Positions 29,418 to 38,004 of a DNA stretch of 64,000 bases are shown here, piece by piece. Every line of letters starts with the position of its first letter. Position 1 is the first letter of the stretch. The position numbers and the translations under genes were made by a program. The notes under the pieces are model-generated. The model did no database searches. It was not told the origin of the DNA and saw only the letters and a list, made by a program, of their open reading frames with translations. Source of the stretch: Fodinicurvata fenggangensis DSM 21160 (GTDB lineage Bacteria > Pseudomonadota > Alphaproteobacteria > Kiloniellales > DSM-21159); the NCBI RefSeq assembly GCF_000686045.1, contig NZ_JMLV01000014.1, forward strand, positions 1 through 64,000, given 5' to 3'.

Positions 29418-31736
29418 TCAGGCTTTCTGGACGCTAGCCTTGCAGGTTTCTGGAGTCTCGATGCTTCTATCTGCAGGAAAGATAACGCGAGCCGAGGTAC
29501 CTGAACCAACCTCGCTTTCCAAAATCAGTTCCGCATCATGCAGTTCGGCAAATCGCTTGCAGAGTGAGAGCCCGAGACCAACCCCCTCATGCTGGGCATA
29601 GGGATCGCTGGCAACCTGCTCGAAGGGTCTGAGGATGCGATCGAGATTCTCTTCCGCAATTCCCAGGCCATTGTCCCAGACCTCAACAACCGCTCGCCCC
29701 GTGGTATCCCTTCTCAGGTCGACCCCGACCTTCTTTCCTGCCTGCGTAAACTTCACGGCATTGACCAGAAGGTTAAGAAAGATCTGTCGACAAAGTCGAG
29801 AATCAGCATAGATCCATGGAAAGTCAGGCGCGCGATCAACGGAGAGGGTGATGTGCTTCTCTTCTGCTCGACCCTGCATCATCTTGAGGCAATTCTGGGC
29901 GATTTCCGCGAGGCAGATGCAGTCCTCGTTCAATTGCATGTTGCCGCTTTCGATCCGACTGGAATCCAGTACATCATTCACGAGATCGAGAAGGTGCTTG
30001 CCACTTCGCAGGATATCTTCGGCATAGCTGCGATAGCGCTGCACGTCACCGTCGAACAGGTCCTGGGAAATGAACTCCGAGAAGCCGATGATGGCATTGA
30101 GCGGGGTTCGCAGTTCGTGGCTCATGTTTGCCAGGAAGCGCGTCTTGCTCTGATTGGCTTCCAGGGCTGTGTTGCGCGCATCCACCAGTTCCTGATGGAT
30201 GCGCGCTTGCTGGGTGATGTCCTGGATCGTTCCGACCCATTTGGCTGCACTGCCGTCTTCGTGCTGTTCCGGCCGCGCTTCAAGCCGGATATGCGGAGGG
30301 AAGGAGTTTGCACTGCATTGATCCTTCGGAGAAGGTGTCAATCGGAGAGTCACGCTGATCGGCGAGAGGGTCGTCGAAGCGGAAGCGAAGGCATCCTGCA
30401 CCTTGTGCCTATCATCTGGGTGCACGCATTCCAGAAAATCGGCGGGAGTGGCCGTTGTCGTGGAAAGCTGTGGCCCCAGGATGCGGCTTGCTTCATCTGA
30501 CCAGTGGAGCTGGTTGTCGGAGAGGTTCCATTCCCAATCTCCAAGCCTGGCTATATGCTGGGCCTGTGTCAGCTTCTCCTGGCGCTTCTTGAGTTCCTCC
30601 AGGGCCTGTAGCAGGGCGCTGATATCGTTGCATCCGAAGAGGACCGTGCGTTTTCCCTGGTAGGTCAGCCGAACTGTGGAGACGATCGAGTGGGCGTTCG
30701 GTGCCCCTCTTCGACGTATCGGGATTTCCATGTCCTTGAAGGTTGCCTGGCTCCAGAGCGGCTCCAGGGCCAGTGAGCTCTCGGAGAGGCCCTCAAAGAA
30801 TGCCGAGGCATGCAGGCCCTTGATCTCTTCGGCCGGCATGCGTGTCATCTCGACGAAAGCGTCGTTCGCGAGAAGCACCCGGCCATCGTCCTCACCGCAG
30901 ATGGCAATACCGAACGGCATGCGCTCGATGATCTCCTCCAACTCGCTTTCGCGTTCAAGCAGTGCGTATTCGGTGTTCCGCAAACGGGTAAGATCACGCA
31001 CAACGGCGGTCATCAGGGTCTGATCGCCGTTAGTGGACTTGGCTATGGAAACATCGGCCGGGAATAGACTGTTATCCTTGCGCCGACCAAAGACCTCAGG
31101 TCGGCGCCCCATGGACTTCGAATGATCGGGCCGGGACATAAATTCACTGATACGGGCTTCATGGGCGGCTTGCACCTCATGGGGGATGAGGGTTTGCAGA
31201 GGTTTGCCGATGATTTCCTCTGAGGTGTATCCGAACAACCGCTGGGCCTGTTCGTTGAAAAGCAGGATGTTTCGTGACTGATCGATGGTCAGGATGGCAT
31301 CGCCAGCGGCATGCAGGATATCCTTGAACAGACGGTGGCTCGTCTCGGCCCTATCCGCCCTGGCCCGACAAACAAGGGCGGGATAGAGGCGGGAAAGGAC
31401 CATTTCGGTCAATTCCTTGTTCTTCGGGCGCCTGCAGGCCAGGAATTGGACCTGCAGAACCGCATTCTCTCCAAGCGGCGTCTTGTCATCGAACCTGAGT
31501 GACAAGGGGTGTATGGACGAAATGTCGTCTTTGCGTGCGCGCTTGCTTGTGTAGCTCGTGCGTTCGCCATCGACTCCGTTTAGTGAGAGTTCGGCCTGTG
31601 CATGGTCCGACTTCAGGAGCAAACTTCCCATACGCAGGCTGAGTTTGAGTGCTTCCTGACAGTTGGGGGCAGTGACGATCTGTGTGGAAAGAAAAGACGC
31701 AAGCCTTCGGCTTTGTATCCGGATCGAATGATTCAT
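29418..31736 (-). CDS. PAS-domain sensor histidine kinase (soluble)
   Basis: The 772-residue protein has an N-terminal region of about 125 residues matching no family I recognise, then three PAS domains (about 130-250, 265-370 and 395-510). After these come HisKA with the phospho-acceptor His540 (MSHELRTPLN) and a HATPase domain (LLVNAVKFTQAG, WDNGLGIAEE, GVGLGLSLCK). No membrane helix is seen, so the signal is cytoplasmic. No receiver domain or response regulator is nearby. It lies 34 bases after the globin-type transducer, so the two are probably co-transcribed. ATG 31736 is preferred over a TTG at 31763 because AGAGAA precedes it. GC content is lower than in flanking genes. Confidence 0.9.
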   Translation of the reverse strand: MNHSIRIQSRRLASFLSTQIVTAPNCQEALKLSLRMGSLLLKSDHAQAELSLNGVDGERTSYTSKRARKDDISSIHPLSLRFDDKTPLGENAVLQVQFLACRRPKNKELTEMVLSRLYPALVCRARADRAETSHRLFKDILHAAGDAILTIDQSRNILLFNEQAQRLFGYTSEEIIGKPLQTLIPHEVQAAHEARISEFMSRPDHSKSMGRRPEVFGRRKDNSLFPADVSIAKSTNGDQTLMTAVVRDLTRLRNTEYALLERESELEEIIERMPFGIAICGEDDGRVLLANDAFVEMTRMPAEEIKGLHASAFFEGLSESSLALEPLWSQATFKDMEIPIRRRGAPNAHSIVSTVRLTYQGKRTVLFGCNDISALLQALEELKKRQEKLTQAQHIARLGDWEWNLSDNQLHWSDEASRILGPQLSTTTATPADFLECVHPDDRHKVQDAFASASTTLSPISVTLRLTPSPKDQCSANSFPPHIRLEARPEQHEDGSAAKWVGTIQDITQQARIHQELVDARNTALEANQSKTRFLANMSHELRTPLNAIIGFSEFISQDLFDGDVQRYRSYAEDILRSGKHLLDLVNDVLDSSRIESGNMQLNEDCICLAEIAQNCLKMMQGRAEEKHITLSVDRAPDFPWIYADSRLCRQIFLNLLVNAVKFTQAGKKVGVDLRRDTTGRAVVEVWDNGLGIAEENLDRILRPFEQVASDPYAQHEGVGLGLSLCKRFAELHDAELILESEVGSGTSARVIFPADRSIETPETCKASVQKA

Positions 31737-31770
31737 GGGGTTCTCTAAGCTATCTACTGCCAACAGGCGC

Positions 31771-33117
31771 TCAAGCTACGTCCTGGCGAATACTCTCCAG
31801 AAAGGTATCGAAATGCTGTCGCAGATCTCTGCTGCAAGAGGAAAGGCTGCTTGCGACTTCCTCAAGGCTGACTGAGGTATCCTCCGTCTCAGCCGTCGAA
31901 CTGGCGACCCTGGTGATGTTTTCAGTGACCTCGCGGGACCCTTCGGCCGTCTGGTGAACACTGTGGGTGACTTCCTGGGTAGATTGCTTCTGTTCATGAA
32001 CGGCTCTGGCAATCTCCGCTGCTGCACTATCCATCTGTTCGATGGTTTCCTTTATCTGATCGATCGAATGGACCGAGCGGGTCATGGCTGATTGTATGTC
32101 AGCCACCTGGGACTCGATGTCCTGGGTGGCGCTAGCGGTCTGTTCTGCAAGTTTCTTGACTTCGCTGGCGACCACGGCAAAGCCCTTGCCAGCCTCTCCG
32201 GCCCGTGCGGCTTCTATAGTTGCATTCAGGGCCAGGAGGTTGGTCTGGCCGGCGATGTCGTTGATCATGGTCACGACTTCGTCGATCCGCTCAGCAGCAC
32301 TCGCGAGCGCCTTCATCTCGCTGTCGGTCTTCTGTATTCCAGAAAGGGCATGGCCCGAGACTTCTCTGGCGGTTTCGGATTGACGACCGACTTCGGCGAT
32401 GCTTTCGAGGGTTTCATCACTCGCCGCGGCAATGGACTGGACGCTTGTCGAGGATTCTTCGGCGGCCGAGGCAACGGAGGACGCGGCTTCGCGCGCGACC
32501 TGGGCCTGTTTGGCCAAGGCTGTTGTCTGGGTGCTCATTTCTCCGGTGTTGCTGTCAAGCTTGCCGAGGGCCTGGCTGACTTGAGAGTCAAGTTCTGCAA
32601 TGGCCTCTTCGAGTGTTTTCTGGCGTGCCATACGGTCTTCAATCAGGGCATCCTGATAGGTGGATACCGCGATTTCCATGTCGATCATCACCGCCGAGAT
32701 GACGGCATTGACGTCCAGATATTTGGGTGTTCCGAAGAAGCCTTGTCTTGTGAGGAGACTTTTGACCAATCGGCGCAGAATGAAGCTGTAACCCCCAATA
32801 TACCAGCGTGGCTCGAGTCCAATGCGATTGTGGGTATAGCCAATGATCCGCACGCTCTCCATGTAGTCTTCACTGAATCCAGAAGTGAACAAACGCTTCC
32901 AGTGCTGGCTTTGCGCTCTTTTCAGGCGTTCCTGCTGGTCACCAAGAAGTGAGCGGAGATGGTATTGCTCCATCAGGTGTGCATAGAATTCGTCCAGGAT
33001 GGCCGGCAGAACCTGTTCGATGTGTGGCCAGAGGTTTCTCAGGCGCTCGCAGAGCGCTTGATCGATTTCCATGAATTCAAGCCGTTCATGGCAGGCTGTC
33101 TCATTCTGGGAGGGCAT
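31771..33117 (-). CDS. Globin-coupled aerotaxis transducer (HemAT-like)
   Basis: The 448-residue protein has an N-terminal sensor globin (about 10-165) with the probable proximal His96 in [18 protein letters not shown]. It lacks membrane helices and ends in a methyl-accepting signalling domain whose hairpin tip reads [21 protein letters not shown], followed by [20 protein letters not shown]. Such proteins bind oxygen at heme and signal to CheA for aerotaxis. The ATG at 33117 is preferred over one at 33141 because AGGAG lies upstream at good spacing. It is followed by the PAS kinase gene and is divergent from an FNR-type regulator. Confidence 0.92.
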   Translation of the reverse strand: MPSQNETACHERLEFMEIDQALCERLRNLWPHIEQVLPAILDEFYAHLMEQYHLRSLLGDQQERLKRAQSQHWKRLFTSGFSEDYMESVRIIGYTHNRIGLEPRWYIGGYSFILRRLVKSLLTRQGFFGTPKYLDVNAVISAVMIDMEIAVSTYQDALIEDRMARQKTLEEAIAELDSQVSQALGKLDSNTGEMSTQTTALAKQAQVAREAASSVASAAEESSTSVQSIAAASDETLESIAEVGRQSETAREVSGHALSGIQKTDSEMKALASAAERIDEVVTMINDIAGQTNLLALNATIEAARAGEAGKGFAVVASEVKKLAEQTASATQDIESQVADIQSAMTRSVHSIDQIKETIEQMDSAAAEIARAVHEQKQSTQEVTHSVHQTAEGSREVTENITRVASSTAETEDTSVSLEEVASSLSSCSRDLRQHFDTFLESIRQDVA

Positions 33118-33141
33118 CGAGATATCTCCTGTTCTAGCCAT

Positions 33142-33386
33142 TAGGGCGTTATGGAGTCTCTGCGCAGTAATTATTATTACAGACTATTTTTACTGTAACT
33201 ATAATTAATATAAATGAATATAAATTTATAAAATATTAAATTATGCAAGTAGTTTAAATCATTTATTTATAATACTAGTTTATAACATATGTATAGTCTA
33301 ATAAGAGTTCTTGGGTATTTTGCACTTTAAGATTAAAGGATAAATTTCGTATAACTGTAAAGTTTATCCTTGGTTGGAGAGTATGA
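33142..33386. promoter_or_regulatory. AT-rich divergent control region between transducer and FNR-type regulator
   Basis: This 245-base gap is extremely AT-rich; I counted 17 G/C in 33181-33300 (14%), against 52-72% in coding rows around it. It must contain the promoters of both divergent transcripts. It contains one clear inverted repeat (listed separately) and no protein-like frame. Such composition favours a promoter or a binding site for nucleoid proteins. Confidence 0.7.
33336..33371. repeat. Perfect 9-bp inverted repeat upstream of the FNR-type gene
   Basis: Arms aaggataaa (33336-33344) and tttatcctt (33363-33371) are exact complements separated by 18 bases, ending 15 bases before the TTG start. 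They overlap the 5' leader or promoter of the regulator and could be an operator or an RNA hairpin. Confidence 0.8.
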
Positions 33387-34133
33387 TTGTCAGAGCCATC
33401 ACCCAGTGGCTCGGAGAAAATTGCCCATGAAGAAGAGACTCCCTGCCGGTCCTGCAAGGTCGGCCGGCTGGGCTTCTGCCGTTTCTTCAAGGACGTGCTT
33501 CCGGACGCACCAGCGCCATTCTACATGGGGCGGCAAAGTTTTCTTCGACGTCGAACCCTTTACACACAGTCGAGTTCTATCAAGCATATCCATGTTGTTC
33601 GCGAGGGCTGGGCCTTTCGCTACATGCTCAGCCAGGATGGACGGCGACAGATTCTTTCCTACCAGCTTCCGGGTGAGATCATTTCGCCCTCATTCCTTTT
33701 TTCCTCGCAGCCACAGTTTGCCGGCCAGAGCCTGACGAAATTGGAGACCTGCGTCTTTGACGTCGAACTCATTCGTCGGGAATGCCAACAGGATCCAAGC
33801 TTCCTCGATCACGTGATTGCGACCTGCCTCTCGGAAAAGGAAGACTACGAGATGCGGCTCTTCGAGTTGGGGCGGTGCCGGGCAGAGGAGCGTCTTGCGC
33901 GCCTTATCCTTTATCTTGAGAGCAAGCAGGAAAGCATGGACCTGAAGGCCAATGATCGAATCCAGTTCCCCCTGACCCAGCAGGACATAGCGGACACGCT
34001 GGGCCTGACCCAGGTGCATGTCAGTCGCGTCTTGAGAGAGTTCCGGGAAAGGGAATTGATCCTTAGCCGGCAAGGTTTTCTGGAAATCAAAGACGCCAAT
34101 GCCTTAAGGGAACTGGCGACCGGGAGCCTCTAG
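33387..34133 (+). CDS. Crp/Fnr-family regulator with FNR-type cysteines
   Basis: The 248-residue protein has Cys20, Cys23 and Cys31 (CRSCKVGRLGFC) and a central Cys122 (ETCVFDVE). This is the same arrangement as E. coli FNR, which ligates an oxygen-sensitive [4Fe-4S] cluster. A cyclic-nucleotide-binding fold (about 45-150), a long dimer helix and a winged helix-turn-helix (LTQQDIADTLGLTQVHVSRVLREF) follow. In the recognition helix the Glu that contacts TTGAT in FNR is replaced by Val (VHVSR), so target DNA may differ. The TTG start has GGAGA six bases upstream. It opposes the aerotaxis gene, suggesting joint oxygen responses. Confidence 0.9.
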   Translation: MSEPSPSGSEKIAHEEETPCRSCKVGRLGFCRFFKDVLPDAPAPFYMGRQSFLRRRTLYTQSSSIKHIHVVREGWAFRYMLSQDGRRQILSYQLPGEIISPSFLFSSQPQFAGQSLTKLETCVFDVELIRRECQQDPSFLDHVIATCLSEKEDYEMRLFELGRCRAEERLARLILYLESKQESMDLKANDRIQFPLTQQDIADTLGLTQVHVSRVLREFRERELILSRQGFLEIKDANALRELATGSL

Positions 34134-34148
34134 GCCCCACTCCCCATC

Positions 34149-34781
34149 TCACTTTCCGTCCAGGAAGCGGTAGGTCTTCGGACTGCCGTTGTCGGTTTCG
34201 AAGACCATGGGCACGCCGGTGGGGATCTCCACACCCGAGATTTCCTCGGGGCTGTGACAATCCAGAGCCACCAGCAGCGCGCGGACGGTGTTGCCGTGCG
34301 CGCCCACCAGGATGTTCTTGCCGGCCTTCAGCTCGGGCAGGATTTCGCGTTCGAAATAGGGCGCGACGCGCTCGACCACATCCTTCAGGCTTTCGCCGCC
34401 CGGCGGGCGCACGTCATAACTGCGGCGCCAGATGTGAACCTGTTCATCGCCGAATTTCTCGGCCGTCTCAGCCTTGTTGAGCCCGGCCAGGTCGCCATAG
34501 TCACGTTCGCGCAGGTCGTCATGCTTGGTGATCTGCCATTCGCCGTTCTCGCGCAGGTGTTCGTTGTTGCCGCTGGCTTCGAGCGCGATCTCGGCCGTAT
34601 CGTAGGCCCGTTTCAGGGTGGAGGCGAAAACCCGATCAAAGCGGATGTCCTTCAGCAGGCGGCCGCCCTTCTCGGCTTCCGCCCGTCCCTTGTCGCTGAG
34701 TTCGACATCAACGAACCCGGTGAAGCGGTTCTGCGCGTTCCAGTCGCTCTGTCCGTGGCGCAGCAGTACCAGACATCCCAT
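34149..34781 (-). CDS. gpmA: 2,3-bisphosphoglycerate-dependent phosphoglycerate mutase
   Basis: GpmA interconverts 2- and 3-phosphoglycerate in glycolysis and gluconeogenesis. The 210-residue protein starts with LVLLRHGQSDWN, carrying the phospho-His (His9). It has ERDYGDLAGLNK and the second catalytic His in GAHGNTVRAL, and the segment RPPGGESLKDVVERV. The ATG at 34781 fits the family; the open frame upstream to 35102 overlaps rlmH and is not coding. Fifteen bases separate its stop from the end of the convergent FNR-type gene. Confidence 0.95.
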   Translation of the reverse strand: MGCLVLLRHGQSDWNAQNRFTGFVDVELSDKGRAEAEKGGRLLKDIRFDRVFASTLKRAYDTAEIALEASGNNEHLRENGEWQITKHDDLRERDYGDLAGLNKAETAEKFGDEQVHIWRRSYDVRPPGGESLKDVVERVAPYFEREILPELKAGKNILVGAHGNTVRALLVALDCHSPEEISGVEIPTGVPMVFETDNGSPKTYRFLDGK

Positions 34782-34897
34782 GACTTGCTTTCTCCGTATT
34801 GCCGTTCCGATTGCCGGTCCCGGACGGGATCGGCCCTGAGAGGTCCCCTTCATAGCTTTCCTGCCCGGCAAAGGGAAGGGGCCGGCGGATCTTGTCT

Positions 34898-35374
34898 TCA
34901 GTCTGCCCTGTGATAGGGGTGGCCGCTCAGGATGGCGTTGGCGCGGAAGACCTGCTCGGCCAGCAGCCCGCGGACCAGCAGGTGCGGCCAGGTCATGCGC
35001 CCGAAGCTGAGAACCCTGTCCGCGCGTTGGCGCAGTTCGGGCGACAGGCCATCGGCCCCGCCAATCAGAAACACGGTCTCGCGGAGACCTTCCTCGCGCC
35101 ACTGCCCCAGAAGACCGGCCAACTGGGCGCTGTCCAGGTTGTCGCCGCGTTCGTCCAGGGCGATGCAGCGCGCGCCCTCGGGCAGTGCGCGGTCCAGCAG
35201 CTCGCCCTCGCGCGCCTTCAGGCGCGCGGGCTCGAGATTACGTTTCTCCTCCACTTCCTGCAGCTTGAGTGGCCCCAGCAGGGTGCCTTTCTTCAGGCGG
35301 GCCGCGTAATCCTCGTAGAGGGCGCGTTGAGGCCCGGAACGAAAGCGGCCAACGGCAAGAATTGTGATCTGCAT
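34898..35374 (-). CDS. rlmH: 23S rRNA pseudouridine-1915 N3-methyltransferase RlmH
   Basis: RlmH methylates pseudouridine 1915 in helix 69 of 23S rRNA using S-adenosylmethionine. The 158-residue SPOUT protein has the family pattern ITILAVGRFRSGPQ, CIALDERGDNLDSAQLAGLL, FLIGGADGLS with the SAM-binding knot, and MTWPHLLVRGLLAEQVFRA near the end. It follows rsfS, as in many alphaproteobacteria, with 154 bases between. Confidence 0.94.
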   Translation of the reverse strand: MQITILAVGRFRSGPQRALYEDYAARLKKGTLLGPLKLQEVEEKRNLEPARLKAREGELLDRALPEGARCIALDERGDNLDSAQLAGLLGQWREEGLRETVFLIGGADGLSPELRQRADRVLSFGRMTWPHLLVRGLLAEQVFRANAILSGHPYHRAD

Positions 35375-35482
35375 GTCAGGAAGCTTTGTCGTAAAGGGCG
35401 GTCGTGGCCCTTGAAGGGCTCATATCTTCCAGGAGGGCAGCAGGTCACGAGACCCGCGCCCGCAAGCCTTGGCCGGACATTC

Positions 35483-35511
35483 GCCTGTGTGACCGGGGCC
35501 TGTGTGACCGG
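35483..35511. repeat. Direct repeat of 14 bp, period 15
   Basis: The sequence gcctgtgtgaccgg occurs at 35483-35496 and 35498-35511 in the rsfS-rlmH gap. No further copies were seen. Confidence 0.8.
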
Positions 35512-35528
35512 CTTGGTGTTAGCCGGCC

Positions 35529-35936
35529 TCAGGCGTCGGCTTCGTGCGTCTCATCGGACAGCGATCCACCCCACATCTTCTCGAGATTGTAGAATTCGCG
35601 AATCTCGGGACGGAAAAGGTGAATCACGATGTCTCCGGCATCGATCAGCACCCAGTCGCAGTGGGACAGGCCTTCGACGGCCAGGTCCTTCAGACCGGTC
35701 GCTTTCAGTCGTTCGCGCAGGTGCTCGGCAATGGCGCCGACCTGACGGGCCGAACGGCCGCTGGCGATCACCATGTAGTCGGCGAACGAGCTTTTTCCGG
35801 AAAGATCGATGATCACGGGCTCCACGGCCTGATCCTCATCCAGGGAGGCCTGGACCAGTTGAATCAGGCTGTCGGAATCGGTGCCGGGCACGGCCTTCAG
35901 GTTGCCGGGCATCTCTTCGACGCTGTTTTGCGTCAT
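35529..35936 (-). CDS. rsfS: Ribosome silencing factor RsfS
   Basis: RsfS binds ribosomal protein L14 and blocks subunit joining in stationary phase. The protein matches the family core: VEPVIIDLSGKSSFADYMVIASGRSARQVGAIAEHLRERL, then SHCDWVLIDAGDIVIHLF and REFYNLEKMW. I chose the ATG at 35936 (135 residues); upstream starts at 35987 or 36029 are possible, and no start has a strong ribosome-binding site apart from AAGGAG at the nadD end. It lies between nadD and rlmH. Confidence 0.92.
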   Translation of the reverse strand: MTQNSVEEMPGNLKAVPGTDSDSLIQLVQASLDEDQAVEPVIIDLSGKSSFADYMVIASGRSARQVGAIAEHLRERLKATGLKDLAVEGLSHCDWVLIDAGDIVIHLFRPEIREFYNLEKMWGGSLSDETHEADA

Positions 35937-35958
35937 GGCTTTGTCGAGTATGACAGTC

Positions 35959-36684
35959 TTACTCCTTGTCTGGGCGAGGGCTCGCATGGGCGAACGCTTC
36001 GCCGTGGTTGGTTGTTCTCGTGCCGTCAACCAGATGGCCGCGGCCTTCTCTCAGTGCCGTAGCCGAAAGGGGATTGAGCCGTATGTGCAGAAACGTCCAT
36101 GCCGGCGCAGATCGCCCTGGAAGCGTGGCGGCCCGTCTTTCCGCAACTCGGGCACTCGCGAACCGCTGCGCTGCCTTGGCATACAACACAGATAAAGAAT
36201 AGGATGGACGATCAAGGACCGCAACGGGGAGCGTGTTAAAGATTTCTGTCCAGCGCCCCCAGCGATGGACCTGGGCCAGGTTGTCCGCCCCCATCAGCCA
36301 GACGAAATCGATCCCGGGAAAGCAGCAGCGCAGCGCCTTCAGGGTGTCCGCCGTCACGCGTGTGCCCAACGCGGTTTCCAGGGTCGTGACCCGCAGACGC
36401 GGGTGCTGCGCGATTTGTCGCGCCGAGGCCAGGCGCGCCTCCAGACCGGCCATCCCGGCTGCTTCCTTGAGGGGGTTCTGCGGGCTGACCAGCAGCCAGA
36501 CCTCGTCCAGCTTCAGGCGCTTGCACGCTTCCAGCGCAATATGCCGGTGTCCCTGGTGGGCCGGATTGAAGGATCCGCCCAACAGGCCGATCCGGCGGCC
36601 AGGCTTTGGCAGGGGGCCGCCCAGGGCCTGTCCGAGCATGGCCGGCGTGGGGCAGCGGACAGGTTTCGGACGGGTTCGCGACAT
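35959..36684 (-). CDS. nadD: Nicotinate-nucleotide adenylyltransferase NadD
   Basis: NadD joins ATP and nicotinate mononucleotide to deamido-NAD. The protein (241 residues from ATG 36684) has the nucleotidyltransferase motif GLLGGSFNPAHQGHRHIA, with the HxGH signature, and the segment PGIDFVWLMGADNLAQVHRW. The C-terminal ISSTxIR element appears as PLSATALRE. A GTG at 36699 is an alternative start. It follows proA by 30 bases and precedes rsfS by 22, so it belongs to the obgE-to-rlmH run. Confidence 0.94.
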   Translation of the reverse strand: MSRTRPKPVRCPTPAMLGQALGGPLPKPGRRIGLLGGSFNPAHQGHRHIALEACKRLKLDEVWLLVSPQNPLKEAAGMAGLEARLASARQIAQHPRLRVTTLETALGTRVTADTLKALRCCFPGIDFVWLMGADNLAQVHRWGRWTEIFNTLPVAVLDRPSYSLSVLYAKAAQRFASARVAERRAATLPGRSAPAWTFLHIRLNPLSATALREGRGHLVDGTRTTNHGEAFAHASPRPDKE

Positions 36685-36714
36685 GGATCGGGACGGCACT
36701 CTTCGAAAAGGAAT

Positions 36715-38004
36715 TCAGGGGCGGATGGCGCCGTTGCTGCGGACCAGGTACTTGTAGCTGGTCAGCTGGTCTGCCCCCACGGGGCCGCGGGCATGCAGCT
36801 TGCCGGTGGCAATGCCAATCTCGGCCCCCATTCCGAACTCCCCGCCGTCGGCAAACTGGGTCGAGGTGTTCTGCATGACGATGGCGGCGTCCACCCGGGC
36901 CAGGAAGCTGTCTGCGGCCTGGGCGTCCTCGGTGACGATGCACTCCGTGTGCCCCGAGCCATGGCGTGCGATGTGCGCAAGCGCCTGTTCCAGCCCCTCG
37001 ACCAGCCGGACCGACAGGATGGCATCGAGATACTCGGTATCCCAGTCGGTGTCCGTTGCCGGCGCAACGGAGGAGTCCAGGCGGCGCACGGCATCATCGC
37101 CGCGCAGCTCGCAGCCGCTGTCCCGCAGGGCCTTCAGGATCGGTGGCAGAAGCTCTTCGGCAACCGCACGATCAACCAGCAGGGTTTCCGCAGCACCGCA
37201 GACGCCGGTGCGCCGCATCTTGGCGTTCATGACCACGTGAAGCGCCTTCTCGGGGTCGGCGGCCTGGTGCAGGTAGCAGTGGTTGACGCCTTCCAGGTGG
37301 GCCAGGACAGGTATCCGGCTTTCCTCGCTGACACGTTCGATCAGGCTGCGGCCCCCGCGGGGTACGATCAGGTCGATGCAGCTGTTGAGGCGCAGCAGGT
37401 GCCCCACAGCCGCCCGGTCGGAGGTGGGAGGGCGCTGCAGGGCTGACTCGGGCAGGTCGGCCGCCAGCAGGCCTTCACGCAGGCAGTCCAGGATGACCCC
37501 CGAGGTGTGATGGGACTCCGAGCCCCCGCGCAGGATCGCGGCATTGCCGGATTTCAGGCAGAGCCCACCTGCATCCGCGGTCACGTTGGGCCGGCTTTCG
37601 TAGATGATCCCGATCACACCCAGCGGTACCGACCGCCGCTCGATCTCCAGGCCGCTTGGCTGCTCCCAGGCGGCCAGCGTGCGTCCGAGGGGGTCGGGCA
37701 GGGCCGCGATATCCTCGAGTCCCTTGGCCATGGCCTCGATACGCCCCTCGTCCAGCGCCAGGCGATCCAGGAAGGCGCCGGTGGTCCCGCGATTGCGGGC
37801 CTGGTCCAGGTCCTGGCTGTTGGCCGACAGAATGGCGGCTGTGCCGGCGCGCAAGGCAGCGGCGGCTTCACGCAGGGCCCTGTTGCGCTGCTCCGTGCTG
37901 CTGATGGCCAGTTCCTGGGCGGCCGTGCGTGCCTGGCGGCCCAGTTCCGCGATCTGCTCTTCCAGGCCCGGTTCAATCCGGCTTTCAACTGTCTCTGCGG
38001 TCAT
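36715..38004 (-). CDS. proA: Gamma-glutamyl phosphate reductase ProA
   Basis: ProA reduces gamma-glutamyl phosphate to glutamate semialdehyde with NADPH in proline synthesis. The 429-residue aldehyde-dehydrogenase-like protein has VPLGVIGIIYESRPNVTADA, the NAAILRGGSES nucleotide segment, the catalytic Cys in MRRTGVCGAAETLL, and FADGGEFGMGAEIGI near the end. Its ATG overlaps the proB stop by four bases (ATGA), indicating translational coupling with the preceding enzyme of the pathway. Confidence 0.97.
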   Translation of the reverse strand: MTAETVESRIEPGLEEQIAELGRQARTAAQELAISSTEQRNRALREAAAALRAGTAAILSANSQDLDQARNRGTTGAFLDRLALDEGRIEAMAKGLEDIAALPDPLGRTLAAWEQPSGLEIERRSVPLGVIGIIYESRPNVTADAGGLCLKSGNAAILRGGSESHHTSGVILDCLREGLLAADLPESALQRPPTSDRAAVGHLLRLNSCIDLIVPRGGRSLIERVSEESRIPVLAHLEGVNHCYLHQAADPEKALHVVMNAKMRRTGVCGAAETLLVDRAVAEELLPPILKALRDSGCELRGDDAVRRLDSSVAPATDTDWDTEYLDAILSVRLVEGLEQALAHIARHGSGHTECIVTEDAQAADSFLARVDAAIVMQNTSTQFADGGEFGMGAEIGIATGKLHARGPVGADQLTSYKYLVRSNGAIRP

